Part shown: piece by piece, positions 1-8,289 of the stretch
How positions within the stretch are numbered: the stretch's first letter is position 1
Layout: each line of letters starts with the position of its first letter
Assembly: GCF_025965085.1 (NCBI RefSeq)
Contig: NZ_JAOPXP010000037.1
Location: 1-43,120 of the forward strand
From: Marmoricola sp.
GTDB taxonomy: Bacteria > Actinomycetota > Actinomycetes > Propionibacteriales > Nocardioidaceae
Reading direction: 5' to 3'
Length of the DNA stretch: 43,120 nt
Made by a program: the position numbers and the translations under genes
The notes under the pieces: model-generated
Database searches by the model: none
What the model was told of the DNA's origin: nothing
What the model saw: the letters and a program-made list of their open reading frames with translations, nothing else

Positions 1-744
1 GTGGTCTACCTCGGCGACACCGCGCGCCAGCCCTACGGCCCCAAGCCCATCTCCGAGGTCCGCGAGTACGCCCTCGAGTGCCTCGACCATCTCGTCGCCG
101 AAGGCGTGAAGGCGCTCGTCATCGCCTGCAACTCCGCCAGTGCCGCCATGCTCCGCGACGCCCGTGAGCGCTACGACGTACCCGTCGTCGAGGTGATCCT
201 GCCGGCCACCCGCCGGGCGGTGGCCGCCACCCGCACCGGCCGCATCGGCGTCATCTGCACACGCGCGACCGCCCAGTCGCTGGCCTACGACGACGCGTTC
301 GCAGCGGCACCCCAGGTGACCCTGTCGACGCAGGCCTGCCCGCGCTTCGTGGACTTCGTCGAGCAGGGCGTGACCGGCGGCCCCGAGCTGCAGGCAGCCG
401 CCCTCGACTACCTCGGTCCGCTGGTCGAGGCCGACATCGACACCCTCATTCTCGGGTGCACCCACTACCCGTTGCTGACCGGTGTGATCTCCATGGTCAT
501 GGGTGACGGGGTGACGCTGGTGAGCAGCGCCGAGGAGTGCGCCAAGGACGTCTACCGGATGCTGGTGCAGCACGGCATCGAGCGCGACCCGCTGGGCACC
601 CCCGCCGGGCACCAGCCCGTGCACCGCTTCCTGACCACCGGTCAGCCCGAGGAGTTCGCCACGACGGGTCGGCGGTTCCTGGGGCCGGAGCTCGAGAGCG
701 TCACGCAGTTCGCGGGTGGCGTCCGGGCGGTGGGGGCGTCATGA
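1..744 (+). CDS. murI: Glutamate racemase, 5' end outside the window
   Basis: Glutamate racemase interconverts L- and D-glutamate to supply D-Glu for peptidoglycan. The visible 247 residues hold both catalytic cysteines: Cys43 in ACNSAS and Cys153 in LGCTHYP. The family normally begins with a glycine-rich segment (FDSGVGGLT) about 30 residues upstream of the [11 protein letters not shown] motif. Here that motif starts at residue 3, so the GTG at position 1 is probably an internal Val codon and the gene starts before the window. The gene ends just upstream of an MBL-fold hydrolase, and rph and rdgB follow, an arrangement often seen in actinobacteria. Confidence 0.93.
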   Translation: MVYLGDTARQPYGPKPISEVREYALECLDHLVAEGVKALVIACNSASAAMLRDARERYDVPVVEVILPATRRAVAATRTGRIGVICTRATAQSLAYDDAFAAAPQVTLSTQACPRFVDFVEQGVTGGPELQAAALDYLGPLVEADIDTLILGCTHYPLLTGVISMVMGDGVTLVSSAEECAKDVYRMLVQHGIERDPLGTPAGHQPVHRFLTTGQPEEFATTGRRFLGPELESVTQFAGGVRAVGAS

Positions 745-796
745 TCACCGCACGACCCTGCACGCCCCACCGCCTCCCACCGCCTCGGGACCGCTC

Positions 797-1555
797 ATGC
801 GACTGACCGTCATCGGCAGCTCCGGCTCCTATCCGGGGCCCGACTCGGCGGCGAGCTGCTACCTGCTCGAGGCCGAGCACGACGGCCGCACCTGGCGGGT
901 GCTCCTCGACCTGGGCAACGGTGCGCTGGGCTCGCTGCAGAAGTACTCCGACGCCCGGGCGATCGACGCGGTGTTCCTCTCGCACCTGCACGCCGACCAC
1001 TGCCTCGACCTGTGCGGCTACTACGTGATGCGCAAGTACCACCCGGACGGGGCACTTCCGCGGATCCCGGTGTGGGGCCCGGCGGGCACGGCGCGCCGGA
1101 TGGCCAAGGCCTACGACCTCGACGAGGACCCCGGGATGACGGAGGAGTTCGAGTTCATCCCCTACACCCCCGTTCCGGTGCAGTTCGGCCCGTTCACCGT
1201 CAGCGTCCGCGAGGTGGTGCACCCGGTGACGGCGTACGCCCTGCGGGTCGAGGCAGGCGGTCGCACGCTCGCCTACTCCGGGGACAGCGGCACCTGTGCC
1301 GGCCTCGAGGACACCGCGCGCGACGTCGACCTCTTCCTGTGCGAGGCGTCCTTCATGGAGGGCGCTCCGAACCCGCCTGACCTTCACCTCACCGGCGCAG
1401 AAGCCGGAAGGACGGCGACCGAGGCCGGTTCCCGCCGCCTGCTGCTGACGCACATCCCGCCGTGGCACGACCCTGAGAAGGTGCTGGCCGAGGCGATCGG
1501 GACCTACGACGGCCCCGTCGAGCTCGCGGTCCCGGGCACGGCGTACGACGTCTGA
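797..1555 (+). CDS. MBL-fold metallo-hydrolase (RNase Z-like)
   Basis: A 252-residue metallo-beta-lactamase-fold protein. The dizinc motif HxHxDH is visible as SHLHADHCLD, with a later YSGDSG segment (Asp ligand) and a C-terminal LLTHIPP histidine. The fold and N-terminus (RLTVIGSSGSYPGPDS) resemble the ribonuclease Z/cAMP phosphodiesterase-like hydrolases found beside murI and rph in actinobacteria. The substrate is not known from sequence. The ORF stays open upstream to 716, but the ATG at 797 begins directly at the conserved strand and is preferred. It lies 52 bp after murI. Confidence 0.88.
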   Translation: MRLTVIGSSGSYPGPDSAASCYLLEAEHDGRTWRVLLDLGNGALGSLQKYSDARAIDAVFLSHLHADHCLDLCGYYVMRKYHPDGALPRIPVWGPAGTARRMAKAYDLDEDPGMTEEFEFIPYTPVPVQFGPFTVSVREVVHPVTAYALRVEAGGRTLAYSGDSGTCAGLEDTARDVDLFLCEASFMEGAPNPPDLHLTGAEAGRTATEAGSRRLLLTHIPPWHDPEKVLAEAIGTYDGPVELAVPGTAYDV

Positions 1556-1670
1556 GCCCGGCTGCGGGCGCGCCGGGTCCCGGAACCGAAGGCCGCCTTC
1601 GGCATGATGTGGCCATGAGGTCACCCCAGCAGGCTGCTCGCTCCGCCCACGTCCGGGCGGGCTCCGCGAG

Positions 1671-2585
1671 ATGATCACGCTCGAGAACGTCACGAAGCGC
1701 TACGGCAAGTTCACCGCGGTCGACGGCGTCTCCTTCGTTGCCCAGCCTGGACGGGTCACCGGCTTCCTCGGTCCCAACGGGGCCGGGAAGTCCACGAGCA
1801 TGCGCATCATGGTCGGGCTGACCCCGCAGGACGGCGGTCAGGCGCTGATCGGCGGCCACCGCTTCGCCGACATCCCGAACCCCTCGCGCCACGTGGGCGT
1901 CCTGCTCGACGCCTCGGCCCAGCACGCCGGCCGCACCGGCCGTGAGGTGCTCAGGCTCAGCGCCGCGACGATGGGCATGGGCAAGGAGCGCGTCGAGGAG
2001 ATGCTTACCCTGGTCGGTCTCTCCGGCAGCGAGGCCAAGCGGCGCGTGCGCAACTACTCCCTCGGCATGCGTCAGCGCCTGGGGATCGCGAACGCCTTGC
2101 TGGGCGACCCGTCGGTGCTCATCCTCGACGAGCCCGTCAACGGCCTGGACCCGGCCGGCATCCACTGGATGCGTGGCCTGCTGCGCAACTTCGCGGCCCA
2201 GGGCGGGACCGTCCTGCTGTCCTCGCACCTCCTGCACGAGGTGGAGATGATCGCGGACGAGATGGTGCTGATCGGTCGCGGCAAGATCGTGGCCAGGGGC
2301 ACCAAGGCCGAGCTGCTGCACACGGCCGGCACCTACGTGAAGCCGGAGGACCCCGCGGCGCTGCTCCAGGCGCTGCACGCGGCGGACATCGCCGCGACTC
2401 CCTCCGGTGACGGAGGCTTCCGCTCCGAGGCGGAGCCGATCGACGTCGGCCGCGCCGCCGCCGCCGCAGGCGTCGTCCTCGCCGAGCTCAAGCGCGCCGA
2501 GGGCGAGGGACTGGAGGAGATGTTCCTGCAGCTCACCTCCGACGACGCCCGCGACAGCATCACCCCTGAAGGAGTCCAGGTATGA
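1671..2585 (+). CDS. ABC transporter ATP-binding protein
   Basis: A 304-residue ABC ATPase of the ABC-2 exporter type. It has Walker A GPNGAGKST (residues 34-42), signature YSLGMRQRLG, Walker B VLILDEP and an H-loop SSHLLHE. About 80 residues follow the nucleotide-binding domain, as in DrrA/CcmA-like drug or antibiotic exporters. The stop overlaps the next start in an ATGA junction, so it is translated with the permease at 2582. The substrate cannot be told. The pair interrupts the usual murI/MBL/rph/rdgB series. Confidence 0.9.
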   Translation: MITLENVTKRYGKFTAVDGVSFVAQPGRVTGFLGPNGAGKSTSMRIMVGLTPQDGGQALIGGHRFADIPNPSRHVGVLLDASAQHAGRTGREVLRLSAATMGMGKERVEEMLTLVGLSGSEAKRRVRNYSLGMRQRLGIANALLGDPSVLILDEPVNGLDPAGIHWMRGLLRNFAAQGGTVLLSSHLLHEVEMIADEMVLIGRGKIVARGTKAELLHTAGTYVKPEDPAALLQALHAADIAATPSGDGGFRSEAEPIDVGRAAAAAGVVLAELKRAEGEGLEEMFLQLTSDDARDSITPEGVQV

Positions 2586-3379
2586 CCACCACCCCCGCCA
2601 CTGTCGGCAAGGCCCCCCAGCGCCACACGCTCGACCTGAGCAACACCTCGACGGTTCCGCTGGGCCGCCTGGTCAAGGTCGAGATGCGCAAGATGGTCGA
2701 CACCCGAGCCGGACTGTGGCTGATCGTCGCGATCGTGGCGATCACGGCGCTGATCACGGTGATCGTGTTCTTCGCGGGCTCCGACAGCGACCACACCTTC
2801 ATCGGCTACATGGGGGGCACCGCCGGCCCCCAGGCCTTCTTGCTCCCGGTGCTGGGCATCCTGCTCGTCACCCAGGAATGGGGCCAGCGCACGGGCATGG
2901 TCACGTTCACCCTCGAGCCCCACCGAGGCAAGGTGATCGCTGCCAAGGTCCTCGCTGCTCTCCTCTTCGGTCTGATCGCCGTGGCGATCGCCGTCGTCGG
3001 GGCGGCACTGGCGACCACGCTGAGTGGCGATCCCGGCGCCTGGGACAACATCGGCCTCGACGACTTCGGAAAGTTCGCGCTGCTCCAGGTGACCGGAGTG
3101 CTGCAGGGGCTCGCGTTCGGCCTGATCTTCCTCAACAGCGCCGCCGCGATCGTCACCTACTTCGTGCTGCCGATCGCGTTCTCGATCGTCACCTCCGTGT
3201 GGTCGGCGCTGAGGGACATCGCACCGTGGGTCAACCTCGGAACGTCCCAGCAGCCGCTGTTCTCGGCACAGCACCTCTCGGGCGAGCAGTGGGCCCAGCT
3301 GGTCACCGGCACCTTGATCTGGGTGGTGCTCCCGTTCCTGGCCGGCCTGATCCGGGTCCTCCGTGCCGAGGTGAAGTAG
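2582..3379 (+). CDS. ABC-2 type transporter permease
   Basis: A 265-residue integral membrane protein overlapping the ATPase gene by 4 bp. After a cytoplasmic N-terminus (LVKVEMRKMVDTRAGLW, a typical ABC-2 permease opening) there are about six hydrophobic segments: one near residues 40-60, one near 78-95, then pairs around 115-140, 155-175 and 195-215, and a last one near 240-258. With the ATPase it forms a likely efflux transporter in the cytoplasmic membrane. Substrate unknown. Confidence 0.87.
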   Translation: MTTTPATVGKAPQRHTLDLSNTSTVPLGRLVKVEMRKMVDTRAGLWLIVAIVAITALITVIVFFAGSDSDHTFIGYMGGTAGPQAFLLPVLGILLVTQEWGQRTGMVTFTLEPHRGKVIAAKVLAALLFGLIAVAIAVVGAALATTLSGDPGAWDNIGLDDFGKFALLQVTGVLQGLAFGLIFLNSAAAIVTYFVLPIAFSIVTSVWSALRDIAPWVNLGTSQQPLFSAQHLSGEQWAQLVTGTLIWVVLPFLAGLIRVLRAEVK

Positions 3380-3419
3380 CGCCGATCCGGGCGGCGTACG
3401 TCGTCGGTAGGGTCGCGGC

Positions 3420-4169
3420 ATGACTTCCTCCGACCTTGCCCCTGCCGCTGCCCGCGCTGACGGCCGCGCCGACGACGAGCTGCGGCCCATCAAGATCACC
3501 CGCCACTGGCAGGACCACCCGGCCGGCTCGGTGCTCGTCGAGTTCGGCCGCACGCGAGTCCTGTGCGCTGCCTCCGCCTCGACCGGCGTGCCGCGGTGGC
3601 GCAAGGGCTCGGAGCTGGGCTGGGTCACGGCCGAGTACGCCATGCTCCCGTCCGCGACCAACACCCGTTCGGACCGCGAGTCGGTCAAGGGGCGCATCGG
3701 TGGGCGCACCCACGAGATCTCCCGCCTGATCGGGCGATCGCTGCGGGCGATCATCGACTACAAGGCTCTCGGCGAGAACACGATCGTCCTCGACTGCGAC
3801 GTGCTGCAGGCCGACGGCGGCACCCGCACGGCGGCCATCACGGGCGCCTACGTCGCGCTGGCCGATGCCGTCGCCCACCTCCGCGGGGAGGGCGCACTCA
3901 CGGGGGACCCGCTGACCGGGTCGGTCGCCGCGGTCTCCGTCGGAATCATCGACGGCGTGCCGCGCCTGGACCTTCCCTACGAGGAGGACGTCCGCGCCGA
4001 GACCGACATGAACGTCGTGATGACCGGGACGGGCAAGTTCGTCGAGGTGCAGGGCACAGCCGAGGGCGCGGCCTTCGATCGCGCAGAGCTGGACTCGCTC
4101 CTCGCCCTGGCGGAGAAGGGGTGCGCCGACCTGACCCGCATGCAGCAGGAGGCACTGGCTCTTGGCTGA
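3420..4169 (+). CDS. rph: Ribonuclease PH
   Basis: A phosphorolytic 3'-5' exoribonuclease that trims the 3' end of tRNA precursors using phosphate. The 249-residue product matches the family in length. Visible family segments include [21 protein letters not shown], the basic [20 protein letters not shown], the core [17 protein letters not shown], and [12 protein letters not shown]. It is 40 bp after the ABC permease and overlaps rdgB by 8 bp, the usual rph-rdgB coupling. Confidence 0.96.
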   Translation: MTSSDLAPAAARADGRADDELRPIKITRHWQDHPAGSVLVEFGRTRVLCAASASTGVPRWRKGSELGWVTAEYAMLPSATNTRSDRESVKGRIGGRTHEISRLIGRSLRAIIDYKALGENTIVLDCDVLQADGGTRTAAITGAYVALADAVAHLRGEGALTGDPLTGSVAAVSVGIIDGVPRLDLPYEEDVRAETDMNVVMTGTGKFVEVQGTAEGAAFDRAELDSLLALAEKGCADLTRMQQEALALG

Positions 4170-4821
4170 ACCCGTCGAGGCGGAGACGGGGCAACCTCTC
4201 GCAACAGGGCGACCCCGCGTGTTCCTTGCCTCTCGCAACGCCAAGAAGATCGAGGAGATGCGACGCATCCTCGACGAGCACCTGCCCGGTATCGAGGTGC
4301 TCGGGCTGGACGACGTCGCGGCGTACGACGAGCCGGTGGAGGACCAGCCGACGTTCGAGGGCAACGCCCTCCTCAAGGCACGAGCCGGCGTCGAGGCGAC
4401 CGGGCTGCCCACGCTCGCCGACGACAGCGGCCTGTGCGTGGACGCGCTCAACGGCATGCCCGGGGTGCTCTCGGCCCGGTGGTCCGGCCCGCCGAAGGAC
4501 GACGCCCGCAACAACCGGCTGCTGCTCGACCAGCTGGACGACGTACCCGGTCATCGGCGGGGCGCGGAGTTCCGCTGCGCCGTGGCGCTGTGCCTTCCCG
4601 ACGGGGCGCAGCAGGTGACCACGGGCGAGATGCGCGGGCGGATCATCCGGGAGCTGCGGGGGAGCGGTGGCTTCGGCTACGACGTGCTCTTCGTGCCCGA
4701 CGACCAGGACGGTGAGCTGACTGCCGCGGAGATGACGGCGGAGGCGAAGGACCGGATCAGCCACCGGGGCCACTCGCTGCGCGCCATCGCCCCGGTGGTG
4801 GCCGACCTGCTCAGGTCGTGA
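4162..4821 (+). CDS. rdgB: RdgB/HAM1 family XTP/dITP pyrophosphatase
   Basis: Hydrolyses non-canonical purine nucleotides (XTP, dITP, ITP) to monophosphates, keeping them out of DNA. The 219-residue product shows [13 protein letters not shown] (substrate-binding N-terminus), FEGNALLKA, the acidic core [12 protein letters not shown], and [12 protein letters not shown], then the C-terminal SHRGHSLRA. The TTG start at 4162 is chosen because AGGAGG lies at 4146-4151 about 10 bases upstream; it overlaps the end of rph. The first 18 or so residues before RPRVFLAS are poorly conserved in type, so a GTG within that stretch is an alternative. Confidence 0.94.
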   Translation: MAEPVEAETGQPLATGRPRVFLASRNAKKIEEMRRILDEHLPGIEVLGLDDVAAYDEPVEDQPTFEGNALLKARAGVEATGLPTLADDSGLCVDALNGMPGVLSARWSGPPKDDARNNRLLLDQLDDVPGHRRGAEFRCAVALCLPDGAQQVTTGEMRGRIIRELRGSGGFGYDVLFVPDDQDGELTAAEMTAEAKDRISHRGHSLRAIAPVVADLLRS

Positions 4822-4831
4822 CGTCGGAGGT

Positions 4832-4853
4832 GCGGCGCGGTCGACCGCGCCGC
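4832..4853. terminator. Perfect palindrome between convergent genes
   Basis: A perfect 22-bp inverted repeat folds as a 9-bp stem (GCGGCGCGG with CCGCGCCGC) and a TCGA loop. It sits between rdgB and the convergent symporter gene, so it may terminate both. There is no T-run, as is usual in high-GC actinobacteria. Confidence 0.6.
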
Positions 4854-4892
4854 GATGGTCATCCGCGCACGCGGCGCCGGGCTCGGCAGAGA

Positions 4893-5777
4893 TCAGGCAT
4901 GAGTCGTCTCGGCTGGCGCGGCGACCGGCGCTGACCGGCGGGAGACGAACGAGCCCCAGAGGCCGGCGAGGACGAACATGAAGACCGAGTACACCGCGGC
5001 GGGGATCGAGATCTCGGTCTCCTCGAGCACCTCGACGGCCACGAAGATCGCGAGGGTCGCGTTGTGCACGCCGATCTCCATCGAGGAGGCGATCGCCTGG
5101 TCGTCCTGGATGCCGGCGGCCTTGGGCACGACGTACCCCACGACGAGGCTGATGGCGCAGAACAGGCCGGCCGCCAGGCCGACGTCGGCGAGGTAGCTGC
5201 CGACGTTCTCGCTCTGGTCGAGCAGGATGCCCAGCACCAGCACGGCCAGGATGACCGCCGAGCCGATGCGGACCGGACGCTCCATCCGCCCGGCGAAGGC
5301 GGCCGCCCGCGCACGCACCACCATCCCGATCGCCACCGGCACCAGGACGATCGCGAAGACCCGTGCCACCTCGACGACGGGCAGCGCGACGTCCTCCCCG
5401 CGGTCGTAGTAGCTGATCGCGAGCCCGGTGATCAGCGGCAGCGTGAACAACGCGATGACCGAGTTGATGGCGGTCAGCGTGATGTTGAGGGCGACGTCGC
5501 CCCGGAACAGGTGGCTGAACAGGTTGGCGCTCGTGCCACCAGGTGAGGCGGCCAGCAGCAGCATGCCGATGCCGAGCAGTGCGGGCAGGTCGAGCAGCAC
5601 GACCAGTCCGAAGCAGACCGCGGGCAGCAGCAGGAGCTGGCAGGCCAGCGCCACCCCGACGGCGCGAGGGTGGCGACCCACCCTGCGGAAGTCGTTGGCG
5701 GTGAGGTCGAGTCCCAGGCCGAGCATGATGATCGCCAGCGCGATCGGCAGCCCGACAGTGGTGAGCACGGAGTCCAT
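4893..5777 (-). CDS. Bile acid:sodium symporter (BASS) family protein
   Basis: A 294-residue membrane protein with eight to nine hydrophobic segments. Family signs are an N-terminal LPIALAIIMLGLGLDLT helix with the M(L/G)xLGL pattern and the conserved AASPGGTSANLFSHLFRGDVALN crossover region, which in the family forms sodium and substrate contacts. BASS proteins move organic anions (bile acids, pantoate, pyruvate and others) with sodium; the substrate here is unknown. The start ATG at 5777 is preceded by no convincing Shine-Dalgarno site. Confidence 0.9.
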   Translation of the reverse strand: MDSVLTTVGLPIALAIIMLGLGLDLTANDFRRVGRHPRAVGVALACQLLLLPAVCFGLVVLLDLPALLGIGMLLLAASPGGTSANLFSHLFRGDVALNITLTAINSVIALFTLPLITGLAISYYDRGEDVALPVVEVARVFAIVLVPVAIGMVVRARAAAFAGRMERPVRIGSAVILAVLVLGILLDQSENVGSYLADVGLAAGLFCAISLVVGYVVPKAAGIQDDQAIASSMEIGVHNATLAIFVAVEVLEETEISIPAAVYSVFMFVLAGLWGSFVSRRSAPVAAPAETTHA

Positions 5778-5832
5778 GGACGGACTGTAGGGGTTGCCGG
5801 GCTCGCCGCGGGGGAGGTCAGCGCGGTGCGGG

Positions 5833-5906
5833 TACGCCCGGCGAGACTCGAACTCGCACTGGCCAGGACCTAAACCTGGTGCCTCTACCTATTGGGCTAC
5901 GGGCGC
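5833..5906 (-). tRNA. tRNA-Leu(UAG) with short variable region
   Basis: A 74-nt tRNA folds on the minus strand. The acceptor is GCGCCCG with CGGGCGT (first pair G-U), the anticodon arm CCAGG-TTTAGGT-CCTGG has anticodon TAG (reads CUA), and the T arm is GCGAG-TTCGAGT-CTCGC. The discriminator base is A, as for leucine. The D arm (AATAGGTAGA between GCC and GGC) and anticodon arm resemble E. coli tRNA-Leu(UAG). However, the variable region is only CCAGT, where leucine tRNAs normally have a long arm. No CCA is encoded. It is downstream of bcp on the same strand (25-bp gap). Confidence 0.9.
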
Positions 5907-5931
5907 GCGGCGGCAAGTCTAGGGCTCGCCG

Positions 5932-6420
5932 TCAGTCGAGGCCGAGGTCCTTGCGCAGCTTGGCGACGTGTCCGGCGGCCTTGACGTTGTACTGCGCCAG
6001 TGAGACCTTTCCGTCCTCGTCGACGACGATCGTGGAGCGGATCACGCCCTGCACGACCTTCCCGTACAGCTTCTTCTCGCCGAAGGCGCCGTAGGAGGTC
6101 ATCACCGACCTGTCCTCGTCGGCGGCGAGCGTGATCGAGAGGGCGTCGCGCTCGCGGAACTTCGCCAGCTTGGCGGGCTTGTCGGGGGAGATGCCGACGA
6201 CCTCGTAGCCCTCTCCCCGCAGCGACTCGAGCGAGTCGGTGAAGTCGCAGGCCTGCGTGGTGCAGCCCGGAGTCATCGCCGCCGGGTAGAAGTAGACGAT
6301 CACCCTGCGGCCCCGCAGGCCGGACAGGGAGACCTCGCCGCCGGTGTCGGTCGGAAGGGTGAAGTCAGGCGCGTTGTCGCCGGGGGAGAGGCGGCTGGGC
6401 GCCGGCTGGGTGTCGGTCAT
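5932..6420 (-). CDS. bcp: Thioredoxin-dependent peroxiredoxin, Bcp/PrxQ type
   Basis: Reduces hydrogen peroxide and organic hydroperoxides using thioredoxin. The 162-residue product has the thioredoxin-fold motif YFYPAAMTPGCTTQACDF with peroxidatic Cys53 and resolving Cys58 five residues on, the atypical 2-Cys BCP arrangement. The frame is open far upstream, but the ATG at 6420 begins at the family's normal N-terminus. It is divergent from the nickel/cobalt importer, and the shared 64-bp region holds a candidate Nur box, so both directions could be affected by that regulator. Confidence 0.95.
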   Translation of the reverse strand: MTDTQPAPSRLSPGDNAPDFTLPTDTGGEVSLSGLRGRRVIVYFYPAAMTPGCTTQACDFTDSLESLRGEGYEVVGISPDKPAKLAKFRERDALSITLAADEDRSVMTSYGAFGEKKLYGKVVQGVIRSTIVVDEDGKVSLAQYNVKAAGHVAKLRKDLGLD

Positions 6421-6450
6421 GGTGTGGCTCCTGTTCCATGGGGCAAGTAG

Positions 6451-6467
6451 TTGCGAACAACTTGCAA
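6451..6467. promoter_or_regulatory. Candidate Nur (nickel-responsive Fur family) box
   Basis: The sequence TTGCGA-ACAAC-TTGCAA matches the described Streptomyces Nur pattern TTGCAA-N5-TTGCAA with one changed base. It lies 17 bp upstream of the cbiM start and 30 bp upstream of bcp. In this family, nickel-bound Nur represses nickel-uptake transporters, which would fit the operon it precedes. No nur gene is in the window. Confidence 0.6.
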
Positions 6468-6484
6468 TAACGTATCGTGGCGCC

Positions 6485-7198
6485 ATGCACGTTCCCGACG
6501 GCTTCCTCGACGCGCCCACGTCCATCGCGACCGGCGCCGTCGCCGCCGGTGGGCTGGCCCTCGCCCTGCGGGGAGCGCGCCGGGAACTCGACGACCGTAC
6601 CGCGCCGATGGCAGGGCTCGTCGCGACGTTCGTCTTCGCCGGGCAGATGATGAACTTCCCGGTCGGGGCCGGGACCAGCGGCCACCTGCTCGGGGGCGCC
6701 ATGGCCGCGGTGCTGGCGGGCCCGTGGACCGCGATGCTCTGCATCAGCACCGTCCTGCTGGTCCAGGCCCTCTTCATGGCCGACGGCGGCATCACCGCGC
6801 TGGGGACCAACATCACCCTGATGGGGCTGGTCGGCGTCGGTGTCGGCTGGCTCGTCTTCCGGGCCGTCCGTGCCGTGCTGCCGGACAGGCTCGGGTCGGT
6901 CGCCCCGGCCGCAGCGGTCGGAGCGCTGCTGAGCGTGCCCGTGGCAGCCGCGGTGTTCTCGCTGCTGTTCGCGGTGGGCGGGACCGCTCCCGTCTCCTCG
7001 GAGAAGGTCTTCGTGGCGATGGTGTCCTGGCACGCCGTCATCGGTGTCGGCGAGGCGTTGATCACCTTCCTCGTCGTCGCCTCCGTGGTCGGCGTACGCC
7101 CTGACCTCGTGTACGGCGCGCGGTCGGCGCTGCGCGCCCGTGCCCTCGAGATCAGGGGCCCGGCGCCCGCAGCCATTCCCGCAGCGGAGACCCCATGA
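6485..7198 (+). CDS. cbiM: ECF-type Co/Ni transporter, CbiM/NikM substrate subunit
   Basis: The substrate-specific membrane component of a cobalt or nickel energy-coupling-factor importer. The 237-residue protein opens with MHVPDGFL, whose N-terminal Met-His is the metal-binding end in CbiM/NikM; this fixes the ATG at 6485. Family segments AGQMMNFPVGAGTSGHLLGG and ALFMADGGITALGTN are present. It overlaps the PDGLE gene in an ATGA junction. The upstream Nur-like box favours nickel over cobalt, but sequence alone does not settle this. Confidence 0.94.
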   Translation: MHVPDGFLDAPTSIATGAVAAGGLALALRGARRELDDRTAPMAGLVATFVFAGQMMNFPVGAGTSGHLLGGAMAAVLAGPWTAMLCISTVLLVQALFMADGGITALGTNITLMGLVGVGVGWLVFRAVRAVLPDRLGSVAPAAAVGALLSVPVAAAVFSLLFAVGGTAPVSSEKVFVAMVSWHAVIGVGEALITFLVVASVVGVRPDLVYGARSALRARALEIRGPAPAAIPAAETP

Positions 7199-7566
7199 GC
7201 ACGGCGGTCAGGCTCAGCAGCACGCGCAGGTTCTTCGCGATCTTCCTGCTCAGTGCCCTCCTGGTCGCCGGGGTCGGCAGCTACTACGCGAGCACCCATC
7301 CCGACGGGCTGAACTTCGTCGCGCACAGGGCCGGGTTCGGTGACGAGGCGAAGGCCTCACCGACCTCCGACAGTCCGTTCGCCGGCTACTCCACCAAGGG
7401 CATCGGCAACCAGCGGCTCAGCGGCGGCGTCGCCGGCGTCGCCGGATGCCTGCTGGTCCTGGGCATCGCGGGCGGACTCTTCCGGGTGCTGCGACGCCGG
7501 GAGCCGGGGTCCGCGAACGCCGGCGCCGGTCCGGCGCACGGCCCTCCCACGACCTCGGGCCTCTAG
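7195..7566 (+). CDS. PDGLE domain protein (CbiN/NikN-like accessory subunit)
   Basis: A 123-residue protein with two membrane segments (roughly residues 12-30 and 75-97) flanking an extracytoplasmic loop. The loop contains the family motif STHPDGLNFVAHRAGF and ends SPFAGYSTKG. Such small subunits assist CbiM/NikM in metal loading. It starts inside the end of cbiM (ATGA) and is followed 3 bp later by cbiQ. The Gly/Ala/Pro-rich C-terminal tail is unremarkable. Confidence 0.85.
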   Translation: MSTAVRLSSTRRFFAIFLLSALLVAGVGSYYASTHPDGLNFVAHRAGFGDEAKASPTSDSPFAGYSTKGIGNQRLSGGVAGVAGCLLVLGIAGGLFRVLRRREPGSANAGAGPAHGPPTTSGL

Positions 7567-7569
7567 CCG

Positions 7570-8289
7570 GTGGGCGCCGGGCACGGCCATCGCCTGCACT
7601 ACCACGGGCACAGCGTCCTCCACCGCGCTCCGGCGCACCTGAAGCTCGTCACGCTGGTGACGTTCATGCTCGTCGTCGTGTCCACCCCCCGCGGCTGGTT
7701 CCCTGTCTTCGCGGGCTACCTGCTGCTCCTGCTCGGGCTGGTGGCGCTGAGCAGGGTGCCGTTCGGCTACATCGGCAAGCGGATGCTGGTCGAGACGCCG
7801 TTCCTGCTGTTCGCCGTGCTCGTCCCGTTCATCGCCGCCGGCCCGCGCGTCGTGGTGCTCGGGCTGTCGGTCTCCGAGCCGGGACTGCTGGCGGCATGGG
7901 GTCTGGTCGCGAAGGGCTCCCTCGGGGTGCTCGCCTCGCTGACGATGGCAGCGACCACCGATCCCCAGGACGTGCTCACCGGACTCCGCCGGCTGCGGAT
8001 GCCGGACCTGATCGTGCAGATCATGGGCTTCATGCTGCGCTACCTCGACGTGGTGTCGGCCGAGATGGGCCGGATGATGACGGCCATGAGGTCACGGGGG
8101 TGCGACCCCAGGTCGCCACGGCACTGGCCGGTCCTGGCGCGGTCGCTGGGGGCGCTGTTCATCCGCTCCTACGAGCGTGGCGAGCGGGTGCACCTGGCCA
8201 TGCTGGCGCGCGGGTACGACGGCACCCTTCCGGCCTCCTCCCCGCGGGTGGCCAGCGGTGCCCGTGTCGGTCAGGGGGCGCACCGATGA
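7570..8289 (+). CDS. cbiQ: ECF transporter transmembrane subunit CbiQ
   Basis: A 239-residue membrane subunit that couples ATP hydrolysis to metal uptake. The C-terminal half carries the CbiQ signatures: GLRRLRMPDLIVQIMGFMLRY and the two coupling motifs AMRSRG and AMLARGYDG, which contact the ATPase. The start is the GTG at 7570. The N-terminus is histidine-rich (GHGHRLHYHGHS, six His in about 15 residues), suggesting metal handling. It overlaps cbiO by ATGA. Confidence 0.93.
   Translation: MGAGHGHRLHYHGHSVLHRAPAHLKLVTLVTFMLVVVSTPRGWFPVFAGYLLLLLGLVALSRVPFGYIGKRMLVETPFLLFAVLVPFIAAGPRVVVLGLSVSEPGLLAAWGLVAKGSLGVLASLTMAATTDPQDVLTGLRRLRMPDLIVQIMGFMLRYLDVVSAEMGRMMTAMRSRGCDPRSPRHWPVLARSLGALFIRSYERGERVHLAMLARGYDGTLPASSPRVASGARVGQGAHR

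Noticed and set aside
1-3. GTG at position 1 as the murI start
   Set aside because: The conserved N-terminus of the family is missing, so the gene is truncated by the window.
5932-7326. 464-residue version of the peroxiredoxin gene
   Set aside because: The upstream part is antisense to cbiM; the real start is at 6420.
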